Notes under the pieces: model-generated
What the model was told of the DNA's origin: nothing
What the model saw: the letters and a program-made list of their open reading frames with translations, nothing else
The model's database searches: none
Program-made: the position numbers and the translations under genes
NCBI RefSeq assembly: GCF_019649055.1
Contig: NW_026570343.1
Location: 1 to 64,000, forward strand
DNA: 64,000 bases
Direction of reading: 5' to 3'
DNA from: Paramacrobiotus metropolitanus
Lineage: Eukaryota > Tardigrada > Eutardigrada > Parachela > Macrobiotidae
Shown: positions 1 through 11,379 of the stretch, piece by piece
Numbering within the stretch: position 1 is the stretch's first letter
How the letters are laid out: each line of letters begins with the position of its first letter

Positions 1-325
1 TTTTTTGCATTGCTTTATGACATTTTGTAGCCAAAGAGTTTGTGTACGTAGGCGTGAAATCAGTTTGCGCGCGCAACAACAGGTTCGTCAATATTAATGA
101 AATACAATTCCAAAAATTTTAACGCGCGGAGGTGTACCAAAAGTCTCATTATAAACCGATGCTCTTCAGATTGCCCGCGCAAGCGGATTTAACGCCTGCT
201 TATACAAATCCTTTGGCTACAAAATGACATAAAGCAATGCAAATAAGCACTTAGGAGTGCGCGACAGCGAAAGTTGCCGTGGATGTATACAAATTAGGTG
301 CTATGTACCGGGCCAAATCCCTTAA
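1..325. repeat. MITE-like inverted-repeat element, copy 1 (cut by window edge)
   Basis: Bases 7-36 and 211-240 form a 30-bp inverted repeat with 29 matches. After the right arm comes a phrase (GAGTGCGCGACAGCGAAA, then ATGTACCGGGCCAAATCCC) that recurs near 14.3 kb and, degenerate, near 14.5, 17.0 and 61.7 kb. The left outer end lies outside the window. No transposase is visible, so this looks like a non-autonomous DNA element; the class is inferred from structure only. Confidence 0.7.
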
Positions 326-1622
326 GCAATAAACGGGAAGGTAAATAGTACGTACTTGAGGAGTTCGAAGAACCACGCAATGTGCATAGTGGAAATCCTC
401 TCAATTGTGATTGGTCCCTGAAGTAGATGGTCACAAATGAACCGGCCCCGCCGATCTGGGCACAGTTGTTTACGGCATTCGTAGCCATGGATAAAACAGT
501 AATAGAGTACGGTATATCAGTAATGCTGCCTTCTATTGCTAATTGAGTTTTCATTAAGTTGAACGTAATTAAGTACCAGAATTGTAACAGTTATTGTATC
601 CTGGATACGTTGTAATCGTGTAGCCTTAACATGAACTTGGCGAACCTGGCGAATACGCGCGAATGCTGAAAATGTAGGTGGGACCTTAATAGAAGTGATA
701 ACAACGTACGCACTACAACTACCGAGTACTGCACCAAGTAATAATTTAAGAGCGTATACCAAAATCTAAGTATTAGCAATCTATTATTAACACCAATCAG
801 CAACGATTTTTAAAATAATCTAAGTAGAACATTGCTACCAGGAAAGCGAAAAAAATATGAAATTGAACGAGTATACAAACTGTACTCTAAGCGTAAACCT
901 GACGCCCACTGCATGTGCACTACGGCTACGTACACGTACAATATCGTACGGTGATCGTATAAATGAATTACTGGTAAATAACAATTAGTAATAAAATTCA
1001 TTTGTACGACCAAAGCATATGAGCGGTATAAATATGAGCAACCGCCAAAACTCTCAATATCGTACGTAAAAAACAATGCTGGGGTTTGCCATCGGCGTCA
1101 TTACAATAATGTGTCCAGCCGACTGCAGTACAGATACAAGTAATGTATATAATATTGGTACTAAATATATCCCACGTCGTTTTCCCATATTCGCAGTGTT
1201 CGCCAAGGGCACAACAGGGGTCAGCTGCATTGCATCGCAAATTCAGAGTGATTAATATTGCATAATATTCAAATTCACTTCGACTAATTATTCGTAGCAG
1301 TACACCTTTTTGTGTTTCAAAAGTGGCAGTGGTGTGGCTACGCAAAAAAACGTACGCTTGGCCATAGGGGTTGCTGATCTTATATGGAGCCATGGCCGGT
1401 TCAGGCAAAGCATTGAAAGCAGTACTTCCGTTGTGGCTAAACTGAAAGATGTCTGTCAAAAGGACAGGAAGTGACGTAAAGCTTGTGTAATATGCCCTGT
1501 GTGAAATGCCAATGACGTACCCGTCGGCTAGTAGAATTTGAGAGTAGGACGCATGTCGTGAGTTCGTCAATAAACGTTAACCGAAATGATCGCATGCCGC
1601 CGAAATGTAACGCGGCCAAAGT
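294..1622 (-). other. Possible exons of an unrecognised secreted or membrane protein
   Basis: Open frames lie head to tail on the minus strand: about 1570-1083 (up to 190 aa, Cys-rich near its end with a CNAADPCC motif), 762-517 (a hydrophobic stretch LKLLLGAVLG followed by a basic segment) and 554-294 (Ser/Thr/Asn-rich with two cysteines). The composition is protein-like, and a Cys-rich ectodomain plus one membrane segment would suggest a cell-surface protein. I cannot recognise a family, find a convincing ATG, or join the pieces with clean splice sites. The last frame runs into MITE copy 1. It may equally be chance open frame. Confidence 0.25.
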
Positions 1623-1859
1623 AATCGGACGCGTTCGTCAGAAATACTTTAGAATCACATGAATTCTTTTAGATATTTTATTGCTTTGCGTTTTGGAATG
1701 GTTTATAGGTTCTCCCAGAATTTCTTAGGCTACTTTAATCGTGTTTGAGAAGCTTCTGTTACGTGACCCTCACAATTAGAATGTCGTCAGTGAAAAGTCG
1801 GTTTCTATCAAACGATGTTCGCCAAAACTGTTAGTTGTCGGCTAGTCATTTACCTAAGA
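1623..1859. other. Intergenic, nothing recognised
   Basis: AT-rich sequence between the possible minus-strand exons and the first fold-back element. I see no gene, RNA or repeat. Confidence 0.5.
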
Positions 1860-2640
1860 CGCACCCGGACAATTGGGAGTGGGACATTTCGCCGCACTCA
1901 AACTCGACGCGCGACTTTTCGCCGCGACGACATTTCGCCGCCGGACATTCGGACACTGGGACACTTCGGCTCGAGACATTATTCTTTTAGACATTATACC
2001 TTTGCGACATTTCGTGCGCAAGACTTGGTCGCGGACATTTCGTTTTGGGACTTTTCAAACGATGCGAATAATCGCCGCATAACTAAATCACCGCGCTTAA
2101 ATCTCACTAGATTTTCAGTTTTTAGGCTTGTTCTTAATTTTTCTTAAGTTTGTTAGACTATCTTTAGATCTGCTAATGCTTTCTTAGATTTACTTAGGCT
2201 TCTTAAGTTTCCTAGGTTCTTAGTTTTTTTGGGTTTCTCAGGTTTTTTTGGTTTCTTTGGTTTCTTAGGTCTCTTAGGTTATTCTTAGGTTTCTTAGGTT
2301 TTCTTTGGTTTCTTAGGTTTTTTAGGTTTTTTAGAATTCTTAGGTTTCTTGGGCTCGTTTGGTTTTGTCTTTTAGTTTTCCATTTTCTGACTCTTTTATT
2401 TAGCTCGGTAAATCATTTATCCGATAGGCGAAATGTCGCTTGGTCGGGATATCCTTGCTGCGAAATTTCCTTGCGTCGAAGCGGCCATGCGACGGAAAGT
2501 CGCGCGGCGGAAAGTCCTATAGACGAAATGTCCTGCGACGAAACGTCCCGCGAGAAAATGGTCTTGCGGCGAAATGTCCGCGACTAAAAGTCCTGCGACG
2601 AGTTGTCGGCGGCGAAATGTCGCGGTGCCATTTAAAAAAT
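1860..2640. repeat. Modular fold-back element A
   Basis: The left arm (about 1880-2070) is made of many degenerate copies of GACATTTCGCCGC. The right arm (about 2420-2635) is made of copies of the reverse complement (GCGGCGAAATGTC). Between them lies an array of TTTCTTAGG-type words (about 2150-2370). The open frames across the arms come from the repetition and are not genes. The same arm-array-arm plan, with different words, is seen at 3.1 and 12.6 kb. Confidence 0.7.
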
Positions 2641-3090
2641 TGCGGGATAAGCATTCTGCCGGTTTTCAAAAAATTTGTCATTTTGCGATTTTGTCGTAAC
2701 TTCGGAAATTTTTCTTTCAGTAGCTACTAAAATTGGTAACTGAACGAATCTGAAATGCTTATGGTAAGCAAAGTTGTTTAATCGGAGCGAAAACAAAAAC
2801 AAAGGCCGCCATTTTGTTGGCCCATCCGGTAAAACGGGCATTGAAACCCATTGTTATGTACAAAATGTCAGGTTGCTAGTCAATTTGCTGCCCGATCTTC
2901 TTGAAACTTTGATTTGAAGGAGACATGGCTTTAAAGTAGAAAACGAAATCAATTTCACTTTTCAGTTGATAGCGCTTTCCCATAATTTTATACTTAGTTT
3001 TAATATTTTTGAAATGTATTTAAAAATCGAAAGAAGGTACCATGAATCTGATATTAAAAATCTCAAGTAACATATGAATCTGTATGTTGG
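2641..3090. other. Spacer between elements A and B
   Basis: AT-rich, no gene or repeat recognised. Confidence 0.5.
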
Positions 3091-3094
3091 AAGC

Positions 3095-3645
3095 CATAGT
3101 CGCGACCGGTTACTTCGGCCGCGTTAGACTTCGGCCGCATGCGATCACTTCGGCCAAAGTTCATTTCGGCCGAGGTTCACTTTGGGCAGCACTCATTTTG
3201 GCAACCGCAAATTTTGGCAACAAGACATTTGGCCATCTTAAATTTCCCAAGTTCTCCTAGTTTTCGTTTGTTGCTTCGGTTTTCTTAGGCTTCTTAGGTT
3301 ATTTTTCGTTTCTTGGCTTTCTTAGGTTTTTTTGATAATTATTTTTTGTTAGGGTTTCTTAAGTTATTCTTGGGATATTCTTAAGTTTTCTCAGGTCTCT
3401 TAGGTTTTCTTAGGTCATTCTTAGGTTATTCAGAAGTTGTTATCTTCAATCTTTTGTTAATCTTAAGTTATTCGAAAGGTTATGGTACCATCAAAACGTA
3501 GTTAAATCGAAAATAACGTTTTCTTGCCCAAATTCGATCAAAATAACGTCGGCCGAAATAAACTGCGGCCGAAGTTATGGTCGACCAAAGTGAATGCCGG
3601 CCGAAATGAACTTGGCCGAAATGAAAACGGCCTTAGTGATCGGTA
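3095..3645. repeat. Modular fold-back element B
   Basis: The left arm (about 3095-3230) repeats CACTTCGGCC and TTCATTTCGGCCG. The right arm (about 3535-3645) repeats the inverse (CGGCCGAAATGAA). The pair 3144-3190 and 3590-3640 is the clearest inverted match. The centre (about 3240-3470) is a TTTCTTAGG-type array like that of element A. No coding capacity is visible. Confidence 0.7.
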
Positions 3646-3911
3646 CAGCGCACGCATGATCCAAATCAAGTATCAAAAAGGGAGGTGAATGTTCATTTCC
3701 GCGCGAAGCGCGACACAAGATAAAGTCGTTACTGCAAAAAATGCGGTACAGCAATAAGAATCAAATTATTTTTTAATAAAACAGTAAAGAACCGAGTTAT
3801 GTCTTACTTGAGGCTGAATTAGTACAAGCTAGCGGAAGTCTAAGCACCGAATGCAATCCTAAAATCAGAGTAAAATTTAATGATCATAATTGTTTCGCGC
3901 GAAGCCCTAGA

Positions 3912-4712
3912 GGGCTAGTATGGGAGCATGCCGGGTTGTGACATTGCACGTGGTTCCATTGTGGTTCTATGGTGGTTCTATGGAGGTTCTATGGTGGTTC
4001 TATGTGGTTCTATGGGCGCCAAAAAAGAAGGCTAGTATGGGAGCATGCCGGGTTGTGACTTTGCACGTGGTTCCATTGTGGTTCTATGGAGGTTCTATGG
4101 GGGTTCCATGGTGGTTCTATGTGGTTCTATGGGCGCCAAAAAAGAGGGCTAGTATGAGAGCATGCCGGGTTGTGACTTTGCACGTGGTTCCATTGTGGTT
4201 CTATGGTGGTTCTATGGAGGTTCTATGGTGGTTCTATGTGGTTCTATGGGCGCCAGAAAAGAGGGCTAGTATGGGACCATGCCGGGTTGTGATTCTGCAC
4301 GTGGTTCCATTGTGGTTCTATGGTGGTTCTATGGAGGTTCTATGGTGGGTCTATGTGGTTCTATGGGCGCCAGAAAGGAGGGCTTGTATGGGAGCATGCC
4401 GGGTTGTGATTCTGCACGTGGTTCCATTGTGGTTCTATGGTGGTTCTATGGAGGTTCTATGATGGTTCTATGTGGTTCTATGGGCGCCAGAAAAGAGGGC
4501 TAGTATGGGAGCATGCCGGGTTGTGACTTTGCACGTGGTTCCATTGTGGTTCTATGGTGGTTCTATGGAGGTTCTATGATGGTTCTATGTGGTTCTATGG
4601 GCGCCAGAAAAGAGGGCTAGTATGGGAGCATGCCGGGTTGTGACATTGCACGTGGTTCCATTGTGGTTCTATGGAGGTTCTATGGAGGTTCTATGGTGGT
4701 TCCATATCCATA
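3912..4712. repeat. 117-bp minisatellite, seven copies
   Basis: Units start at about 3912, 4031, 4148, 4265, 4382, 4499 and 4616, so the period is 117-119 bp. Each unit starts GCTAGTATGGGAGCATGCC and holds a run of TGGTTCTATGG sub-repeats. Because 117 is a multiple of three, long open frames appear on the + strand. These are by-products: the translated repeat has no recognisable domain and the array has the copy-to-copy uniformity of satellite DNA. Confidence 0.9.
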
Positions 4713-4753
4713 GAACCAGTAAGTCACTAATGTCCTAACTTGGACATTCTCTC

Positions 4754-5086
4754 AGAGAGAGAGAGAGAGAGACGTCCCCGGACAGGTGCGTGGGAGCTGC
4801 TACGGAAATATCGTTTCTACCGTCAGATAGTGAAATTAGGAGCGACCGTACGCCGCTGTATCAGTGCCAGGTCTGCCGTCTTCACTGGGACGAAGAAAAC
4901 GAATTCCTGCTGCATTTGGCGGACAAACCGCATGAACGGCTTTTTGCTACTGGGATTTTCTTACATTGCACAGGATGTAAATTCAAAACCCGCAAACCAG
5001 CAAAGATGGGCAAACACATTGTTAAGTATCAATCGCAAAATGCGATGCAAGACTGTATCTTGCATGGTGTTACAACTATCCATTGA
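4754..5086 (+). pseudogene. Truncated paralogue of the zinc-finger gene at 11.75 kb
   Basis: From about 4772 the + frame encodes SPDRC..., then a C2H2 finger (YQCQVCRLHWDEENEFLLHL) and a second CxxC block (HCTGCKFKTRKPAKMGKH), ending in a stop at 5084-5086. The order and spacing match the intact gene at 11753-12172. Homology stops at a GA microsatellite (4754-4771) beside the minisatellite, and no in-frame ATG follows the upstream TAA. It is therefore either a 5'-truncated copy or an internal exon entered at the TTCTCTCAG acceptor. I favour truncation. Confidence 0.6.
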
Positions 5087-5460
5087 TTTATTGGTGTCAA
5101 ACTAAATATCATCAATTACTAGTGATCGTTGGCATTTCTACAAATTCATGAAATTTTCAGTACAGTGATTCGGGTACATTTACTTTTGCGACTCATGAAA
5201 TGCGATGACTTGGTGATCTCCGTGGAGGTATTAATTGGAGATTTTACGTTTCCGTCTGACAATAATCCGAAGCACTAATGTTTGGCTTGATGCTTTTGCA
5301 GCTGAAAATGAGAATAAAATACACGTGTCGTTTTTTTAAAGTACTTTGCTGAGAGCTAGAAAGAAACAAATTATATTTGCTTTCTATTTGCAAAATTTTC
5401 GCCTGGTAGCTATGCTTAATAACTACAGCAAGGATTGAACGGGCTTCGGTAAGAAACAAG
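5087..5460. other. Intergenic, nothing recognised
   Basis: AT-rich sequence with no supported gene or repeat. Confidence 0.5.
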
Positions 5461-5780
5461 ACACCACGGTTATCTCCAGCCGTAAGTCTTATGCGGTCGG
5501 CGTCCCCTTACCCTTTCAACTTCCGGCGGCGTTGACCGATGGACGGATACCACGTCCACGATTATCGTAGGCCGTTAGTATATACGGCCATCCGTGGGCA
5601 TAAATAGAAGGTGGCGGCAGCTGACAGAAGGACACCACCAGTGGTGGGAGAATATACGGTCACGGCGCATATTTCCATTCGTTAGCAACAACAATTATGC
5701 ACTTGTGCATTCAGTGGTGGTGACCAACGGACGGATACCTTCTATAAAAATAACATTTTTCTACAGTATAATCCGTGAAC
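5461..5780. repeat. GC-richer block with repeated GACGGATACC phrase
   Basis: GTTGACCGATGGACGGATACC at about 5530 recurs as GTGACCAACGGACGGATACC at about 5718. The stretch between holds small palindromes such as ACCACCAGTGGTGG. It resembles the word-based fold-back elements but the arms are not clear. Confidence 0.4.
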
Positions 5781-6399
5781 ATGGAGTCCTTCGGTATGCA
5801 CCGGTCGACTATACTGTCTATACCCTTTAGTAATATAAATTTCTGTTAAGTTTGTGGTCATTTCTGTTAAGGATATGGTTATTATAGTCTCATATAATTA
5901 GGTTTAGCATCCTTCATGAGCCGCTTAAGTACGCAGCGATAGTAAACGAAAAAATTGTTAAGGAATTTTGAGGTTTGACTAACTATGTTTCAGCTAGTTT
6001 TAAGCGTACTGTGGCATCAGCTTCAGTCGATAGTAATATTTACAACGTTACGCATTTGCACAATCACAATAAAATAATAATACTAGGGAAGTGCACCGCT
6101 GTTCGCTAACACTGGTAGACCGAAGCGAAGCTAGGAGTACTCGTATTTAGAGACGTATCTTCTCTTTAGACGCAGGGAAAAGAATTACACGTAGAAACGT
6201 TAATGTACTAATATATCTTAGTTTATTTTCGAGCAGAAAAACTCTGAGCCGCTCACTATCTGGTCGCGATATGGGATAATTAAACAGCAGTTATTCTTAA
6301 CACTGACTGCTGTATTTGCAATGATGGCTGACGGCAGACTGCATCTGAGAGAATTTTTCTTGATTTATTAATAATATTTACTCACGACATATTATGTAT
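5781..6399. other. Intergenic, nothing recognised
   Basis: AT-rich with no supported gene, RNA or repeat. Confidence 0.5.
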
Positions 6400-6500
6400 G
6401 TACTATGTATAATGTAATTATCGAATTTGAAGCCCCCCCCCCCCCAATATGTACAATGTAATTATCGAATTTGAAGCCCCCCCCCCCAAATAGAATCGCC
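6400..6500. repeat. Short tandem duplication with C-runs
   Basis: The phrase TACAATGTAATTATCGAATTTGAAG occurs once after 6409 and again after 6450, each time followed by a run of 11-13 C. It looks like local duplication; the minus-strand open frame through it (Gly-rich) is a product of the C-runs. Confidence 0.6.
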
Positions 6501-6892
6501 CCCGTAATTAGAGCCCACCCATAAGATCGTTTGAAAGTTATAAGCCCCCCCTGAAATAGAGGCCCATGGGCTTGATTACGGTATTCGAAGAAGATGGCAC
6601 AGGCGCTCCAGTTCTTTTTTTTTAACGGAAGCTTTTTCTGCTTTCTGCAGAAAAACTGGCTGTTTGTTTTTCCAAGCGACTTCATGTTTTCACGCGGGAA
6701 ACGCCGACATAGATAGAACCGGAAGCAGATTCTCTTTTGCCAATAGCTAGTGAACTTCCCTTTTAGTTTTAGCTGTCTAAGTACGGTACGCATAAAAATG
6801 AAACTCTCCATGCAGCGATTTTTGTTCGAAGATCGAGTATATAGTGGGAAACCCAAAACTTAAAAAAGTAGTTTCATCAGCAATGGTCCAGT

Positions 6893-7243
6893 GTACAAGC
6901 CCGTCCGGATGATGAGCACGATAGAGAACAGCGATAAATGTAAATTCATGGGTTGCGCCAAACGAGATACCACGCAACGCCACGCCACACTGTTCAAACA
7001 CGTAACATACGTTTGGCTGGCTGGTGGCCTGGTGCACGCCATATATTTCAAATGGGAATAATGGTAGTTGCCTGGCGCCAGGTGGTCAGAAAACGGTCGG
7101 TGCAGTAAGGGACAATCTAACTGCGGAGCGCATTTACGCATTGTGGCAAACGTAGTGCAGTGGCCATCGTGCTAGGCGCTAACATCGCGCTCAATATGCG
7201 TTAGCTGTATCTTCACGTGCTCATCATCCGAACGGGCTTGTAC
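6893..7243. mobile_element. Small inverted-repeat (MITE-like) element
   Basis: Bases 6893-6920 and 7216-7243 form a 28-bp inverted repeat with 27 matches. The 351-bp unit has no coding capacity. Just inside its right end (7153-7163) is TAGTGCAGTGG, the same word that heads the SINE-like copies in the introns of the right half. Confidence 0.65.
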
Positions 7244-8015
7244 ATGGCCAAAAACCAATAATTATAATTTTAGAGGATGCAAAAAGTGCACTGTATGTAC
7301 TGGCAATGTACTGATTGCCATGCTGTTCCTTTTGTGCTGAGAATATGTATTCGCGAAGCACACTGCTGCCTGATAACAACCTTGCTTCCTCACTTTTAAT
7401 ATGATTGGTTTGCCATATACTAAAATGTTTATGTTACTCTAATGCTACAATAATACTTGACACTTGACAGGCGGCAAGGTATCCTAGGATGCTTTGTTAT
7501 GGCAAGCAAGTTACTGGAAATAAAATCAAAACTAATCTGCAACCATAGACGGTGACGAACACTGCGTTGGGAAAACATAGGTAGTTCCTTTTGGCGAAAC
7601 AGGAACAGGACAATAACTCTACAGAAGTATGGTAAGTTCAATATTAAATCCAATGACAGTACACTGGATTACTGGCCATTGCCGGTGTTTGGAGTGTTCC
7701 CACTACATAAGCTGTCTTTAAACAAAAATTAACTTTTTCTGAGGGGTCCCTCTGACCGGTCCCTGGCAAGTAAGAAAGTAAGTACTAAGTACAGTATATC
7801 ACCGTGTAATATATATGTACCTAGTATCTACGATATTCAGGAAGGCCACGATTGCGCAATAATTTATTGTTGCGTGACCGACGTGACCGACGTGACAGAA
7901 AGTCCCGTTTTCTTGAACATAGAGGACCTTCGCTTCGCTTCGGTCGATCACAGTGCAAGTACTCTTACATATACAACGCCAATTCATATGCGGCATTTTG
8001 ATTCGGACTGATACA
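7244..8015. other. Intergenic, nothing recognised
   Basis: No supported gene. Minus-strand open frames here lack recognisable motifs. Confidence 0.5.
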
Positions 8016-8068
8016 GATGCAAACTGACTTTGCGAGTGGCCATACTGACTCGCAAAGTCCGTCTGCAT
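8016..8068. repeat. Hairpin (inverted repeat)
   Basis: Bases 8017-8037 pair with 8048-8068 (19 of 21) around a 10-base loop. It is isolated in non-coding DNA and may be the remnant of a small inverted-repeat element. Confidence 0.6.
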
Positions 8069-9505
8069 GACCTCCGGCCAAGGTGCGGTGTTGAATGAAC
8101 ACTTGGGATAATTTTGAAAATGAAGTGAACATCCGAAGCTGAATAATTACGTGAAAGGCTGCCATTTTTACGCAGTTTTTTAGCACGAGTTATCATTCAG
8201 GTGAACACGTGCACGTTGCATGACCACACTTTGTGTTACGTGGGCATAAGTTTGCTGGGCCTGCTTGTGGGGGAAGTCCATAAAGCGAGCTCATGCAGAT
8301 AAAAGTTCACATTGGACGGCCGTAAAAAGTTTTACGGTATTGCCTTTTTATGTCATTTCAGAGCCAAATAGTTTCAAATTGGTCCGGAAGGTCTTTGGGT
8401 GCGCAGCATCCAAGACTTTTTTAAAGAATCATGTAATGGACTGTGATTCAGAACTTCCGATTCGAGAATATTTTTATGTGCCTATTTCACCAGAGGTACT
8501 TAGTATTCACAGCTTTCGGCGCAGTCCAGTTACATTGCCTCACGCACTCGTAACGCTGTTAAATTGTACCATCGGCACTGTGGCGTAGCGCGTCGCTCAC
8601 GGCAGCGGCTCGCAACCCATGCTTTTGATTTTTCCCGCTCATACAGATCGGCTATTCTGATCAGCGGATGTGACTCTTCCAGACGGCGTGACGTATTTTT
8701 GTAAAAACTCCGCGTTTTCCATATGGTGCAGCTTTCTTGATCTTGTGTGCTCGAGCGGCCGGGCGCGGCTTGCAACCTTGAAATATTTCATCCGTGAGTA
8801 ATAATCGTGCCAAGGGCGAATTTGCCATATACTGTTTAGTAATATGTACATACATACTCGCGCATACATACAATACAGACTATAATGCAGTTCTGCAGGT
8901 CTACTCTAGGAAAGGTACTCTGTATATATCTGTAATCTCTATTCGATCGTATAAAATATTATTTCAGTGCCCCGTGCATGTACTTCCGTTGCAGACAGTA
9001 TAATGTTGAATTTAGTATTACGCTTTTTAACCGCGGTCCTATTTTAATTTTTGCTTTGCAGGTACTGTACAGGGAAGTAACGGTGCAGAAGAGAGTATAG
9101 ACTGCAGTGCTAACCTTGCACAGTGGAACATATCAATCTCAAATTGTTCAAATCTTAACCATTTTGCCGTACTGTAGAATTGTTCACAATATTTCATGAT
9201 TTTAAGTATACGCTCGCTCATTATGCCCATTTTATTCTGGGGTGCGCTGCCAAAAAGGATGCAGTTCCACAGTACAGGTTAGAGGTACTGCGGCCGGAAT
9301 CGGTTCGTTCTCTGTATCGAGAAACGTAATACGTATCTGTACATACGTACCCCTGGAGCGTAACATGATACCCAAAAAAGGTTAAGTGTAATGTAGCTCA
9401 CAAAAGCTCACGTAACTCTGTAAGCTTATATAAACATCGTCTATGGGGTATAATCGTTAGTCGGGGTATAACTCGCAACCTTGTGCCGTTATGGAAAATA
9501 AACTC
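8069..9505. other. Intergenic; one unrecognised 107-codon frame
   Basis: A + strand frame at 8265-8588 encodes about 107 aa with no motif I recognise, so I do not call it a gene. The rest is AT-rich with scattered TACGTAC words. Confidence 0.4.
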
Positions 9506-9509
9506 GGTG

Positions 9510-10065
9510 TCAGAATCAGAGGTTGCCCATCTCCATTTTATTATGGAATGGATCCCATTTTTCCCCATTTACCATTTTTCCATACTAAAATGGTATGGAT
9601 GGGGAAACTGTATTTATGGATGGAGATGGATGGGAAAACGAAGAAATGGGCGGAAATGGGAAATTTAGAAAGTAGGGCAAAATGACGAATTAATACATTT
9701 CTACAACTATTTTGGTTGGCAAAATTCACAAAAATCCCCGAAACCTTCGCGCTTCGCGCGAAGATTTACGAAGGTCGTAATATTTTACACGTTAGGATCG
9801 AGAAAATTTTGGCAAAAACAGCGCTGAATTCTCGCTTTCCGTGAATAGCTGATTGCCAACGATGTATTCCGTAAGCCGGCGTCAAGCAAGTTTTTGGTTG
9901 TACGTTGTAATTTTATTTTTAAAAAATGGGGCGCTGAAATGGGGATGGAAGAAAATGGGTCTGATCCAAAAATTATGAAACGGAGATGGGCGGGAAAAAT
10001 TGTAAGAAAATGGGGTATGGATGGGATATGGAAAAAGCAGAAATGGGCAAAATTCAATTCGTCAC
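9510..10065. repeat. Modular fold-back element E (ATGGG words)
   Basis: The left part (9525-9680) holds CCCATTT words and then ATGGATGGG/GGAAATGGG words. The right part (9925-10050) is packed with AAATGGG, GATGGGCGGG and GATGGAAG words. The phrases near 9675 (GGGCAAAATGACGAATTAA) and 10045 (GGGCAAAATTCAATTCGTCA) are partly inverted. The centre contains a TTCGCGCTTCGCGCGAAG palindrome near 9747. Confidence 0.55.
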
Positions 10066-10245
10066 GATTTATTTGCTAGAAATAGCATAGCATCGATACG
10101 TACAGAAATATTATTTCTTGTAGGCTCGAAACATGATGGACCTTCTCCCCCAAATAAACTGCAAAATTTGGGGGTGAAAATTACAACGACTACATTGGAG
10201 TCTTAATATTAGATTAGAGTCTAGAGAACTGGTGCCGCTAGCATT

Positions 10246-11184
10246 ATGAATTATACTGCGAGGGACGCGAATTCTCCCAAACCGCTGCCGTTCCTGTGCA
10301 GCCAAGACGAATTCCGAGGAACCAAAATCCTGAATGCAGTCTTGATGCGGGCGATATGTCCATTTCCCGCTCCGGAAACAAGCGAAATGCAGTGCGGTAT
10401 AGTGCCGCACCACGTGATTGGTTTAACAGCTGAACCGAATGCGTCGCCAGGATGTGCAAATCGCTTCACTGAAGCAACGGCTGTGAGTGTCCATTCCCGA
10501 GACACTTCCGACCCTCCTCCGAAAGAAGAACAGGAAATCGTGGACGAATTCGATAAGGGTCGCACGTGCCGTTATCTAATGCAAAAATTCGGTCTCTCGC
10601 GGCAGTGCATTCGCCAGCGGCTGCGCGCCGCGGGGAGACCGGTTACTTTTCGGGAAAGGGATCGAAAGCGGTACGAAGCGTTGCGGCCGACTGTTCTTCA
10701 GCTGTTCCAGCAGCGCTGGACGATACGAGCCATAATGCGTCACACGAAAACGTCACGGTTGTTGGTGCAAAATATAATAGAGAATGCCAGTTCGTCTCTA
10801 ACAAAACCGCGACACCGGTCTAGATCGATCTATGAGCCGGCGTCAGTCAGCTCTGCTTCGAAATCCCCAGCTAAGCACAATCGTAGCGTTGTCACGATTA
10901 CGAGTCAGGGCGCTGTTGTGAGCAAACAACGTCCCAACGAAAGACCGGATCCATGGAATGGGCGTCAATACGATCGAACCGCACAAGAGCATATACCATC
11001 GCAGAACTCCGAAAGCGCATTAGCTGCAGGTGCCAAACTGTTTCTGGATGACGGGAAGTGCGAAAACGAACGCCGTACTACAGAAGTTACGGAGATCCAG
11101 AAAAAAACCGAAACCAATAAAAACCGGAGCGGTATGGCGAAAAACCACATTTCTTCTAAATTTCTTGGAAACAACTTTGAATAA
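10246..11184 (+). CDS. Protein with two tandem helix-turn-helix motifs
   Basis: A single open frame of 312 codons runs from ATG 10246 to TAA 11182-11184, with an AATAAA polyA signal at 11191-11196. Residues about 96-130 (EIVDEFDKGRTCRYLMQKFG, then LSRQCIRQRLRAAGR) have the pattern of a resolvase/transposase-type helix-turn-helix. Residues about 147-180 (LQLFQQRWTIRAIMRH...) look like a second one. The rest is Ser/Lys/Arg-rich and probably disordered. No DDE or other catalytic domain follows. I infer a DNA-binding protein, perhaps a domesticated transposase DNA-binding half or a transcription factor. The first 85 or so residues lack a domain, so an upstream exon could replace them. It lies between fold-back element E and a zinc-finger gene, among repeats. 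Confidence 0.6.
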   Translation: MNYTARDANSPKPLPFLCSQDEFRGTKILNAVLMRAICPFPAPETSEMQCGIVPHHVIGLTAEPNASPGCANRFTEATAVSVHSRDTSDPPPKEEQEIVDEFDKGRTCRYLMQKFGLSRQCIRQRLRAAGRPVTFRERDRKRYEALRPTVLQLFQQRWTIRAIMRHTKTSRLLVQNIIENASSSLTKPRHRSRSIYEPASVSSASKSPAKHNRSVVTITSQGAVVSKQRPNERPDPWNGRQYDRTAQEHIPSQNSESALAAGAKLFLDDGKCENERRTTEVTEIQKKTETNKNRSGMAKNHISSKFLGNNFE

Positions 11185-11379
11185 GTTGTTAATAAAACCG
11201 CTTTAATTAGAACTAGTTGCAAACTGTAGTTTTCGTCTCCAAAAATTACAGACCAAATCATGTCAATACCGAAAGCACAAACAATGGCAAAGCGATGTAG
11301 TTGTAAGCGTGCCAGCCTCGTGAAAAAGCCCTTTTGTGCGATATAACTCTGTGTTTTGCGAACTCATTGCGAAAAAGCA

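Noticed and set aside
1815-2147. 110-codon and 69-codon frames rich in Arg and Phe
   Set aside because: They are read-throughs of the GACATTTCGCC arm words of fold-back element A.
3920-4503. Long + strand open frames over the minisatellite
   Set aside because: They follow from a repeat period divisible by three; the translation has no domain, and overlapping frames are open as well.
9596-9640. GATGGG words as telomeric repeat
   Set aside because: The words are degenerate, short and part of a fold-back arm pattern, not a uniform tandem array.
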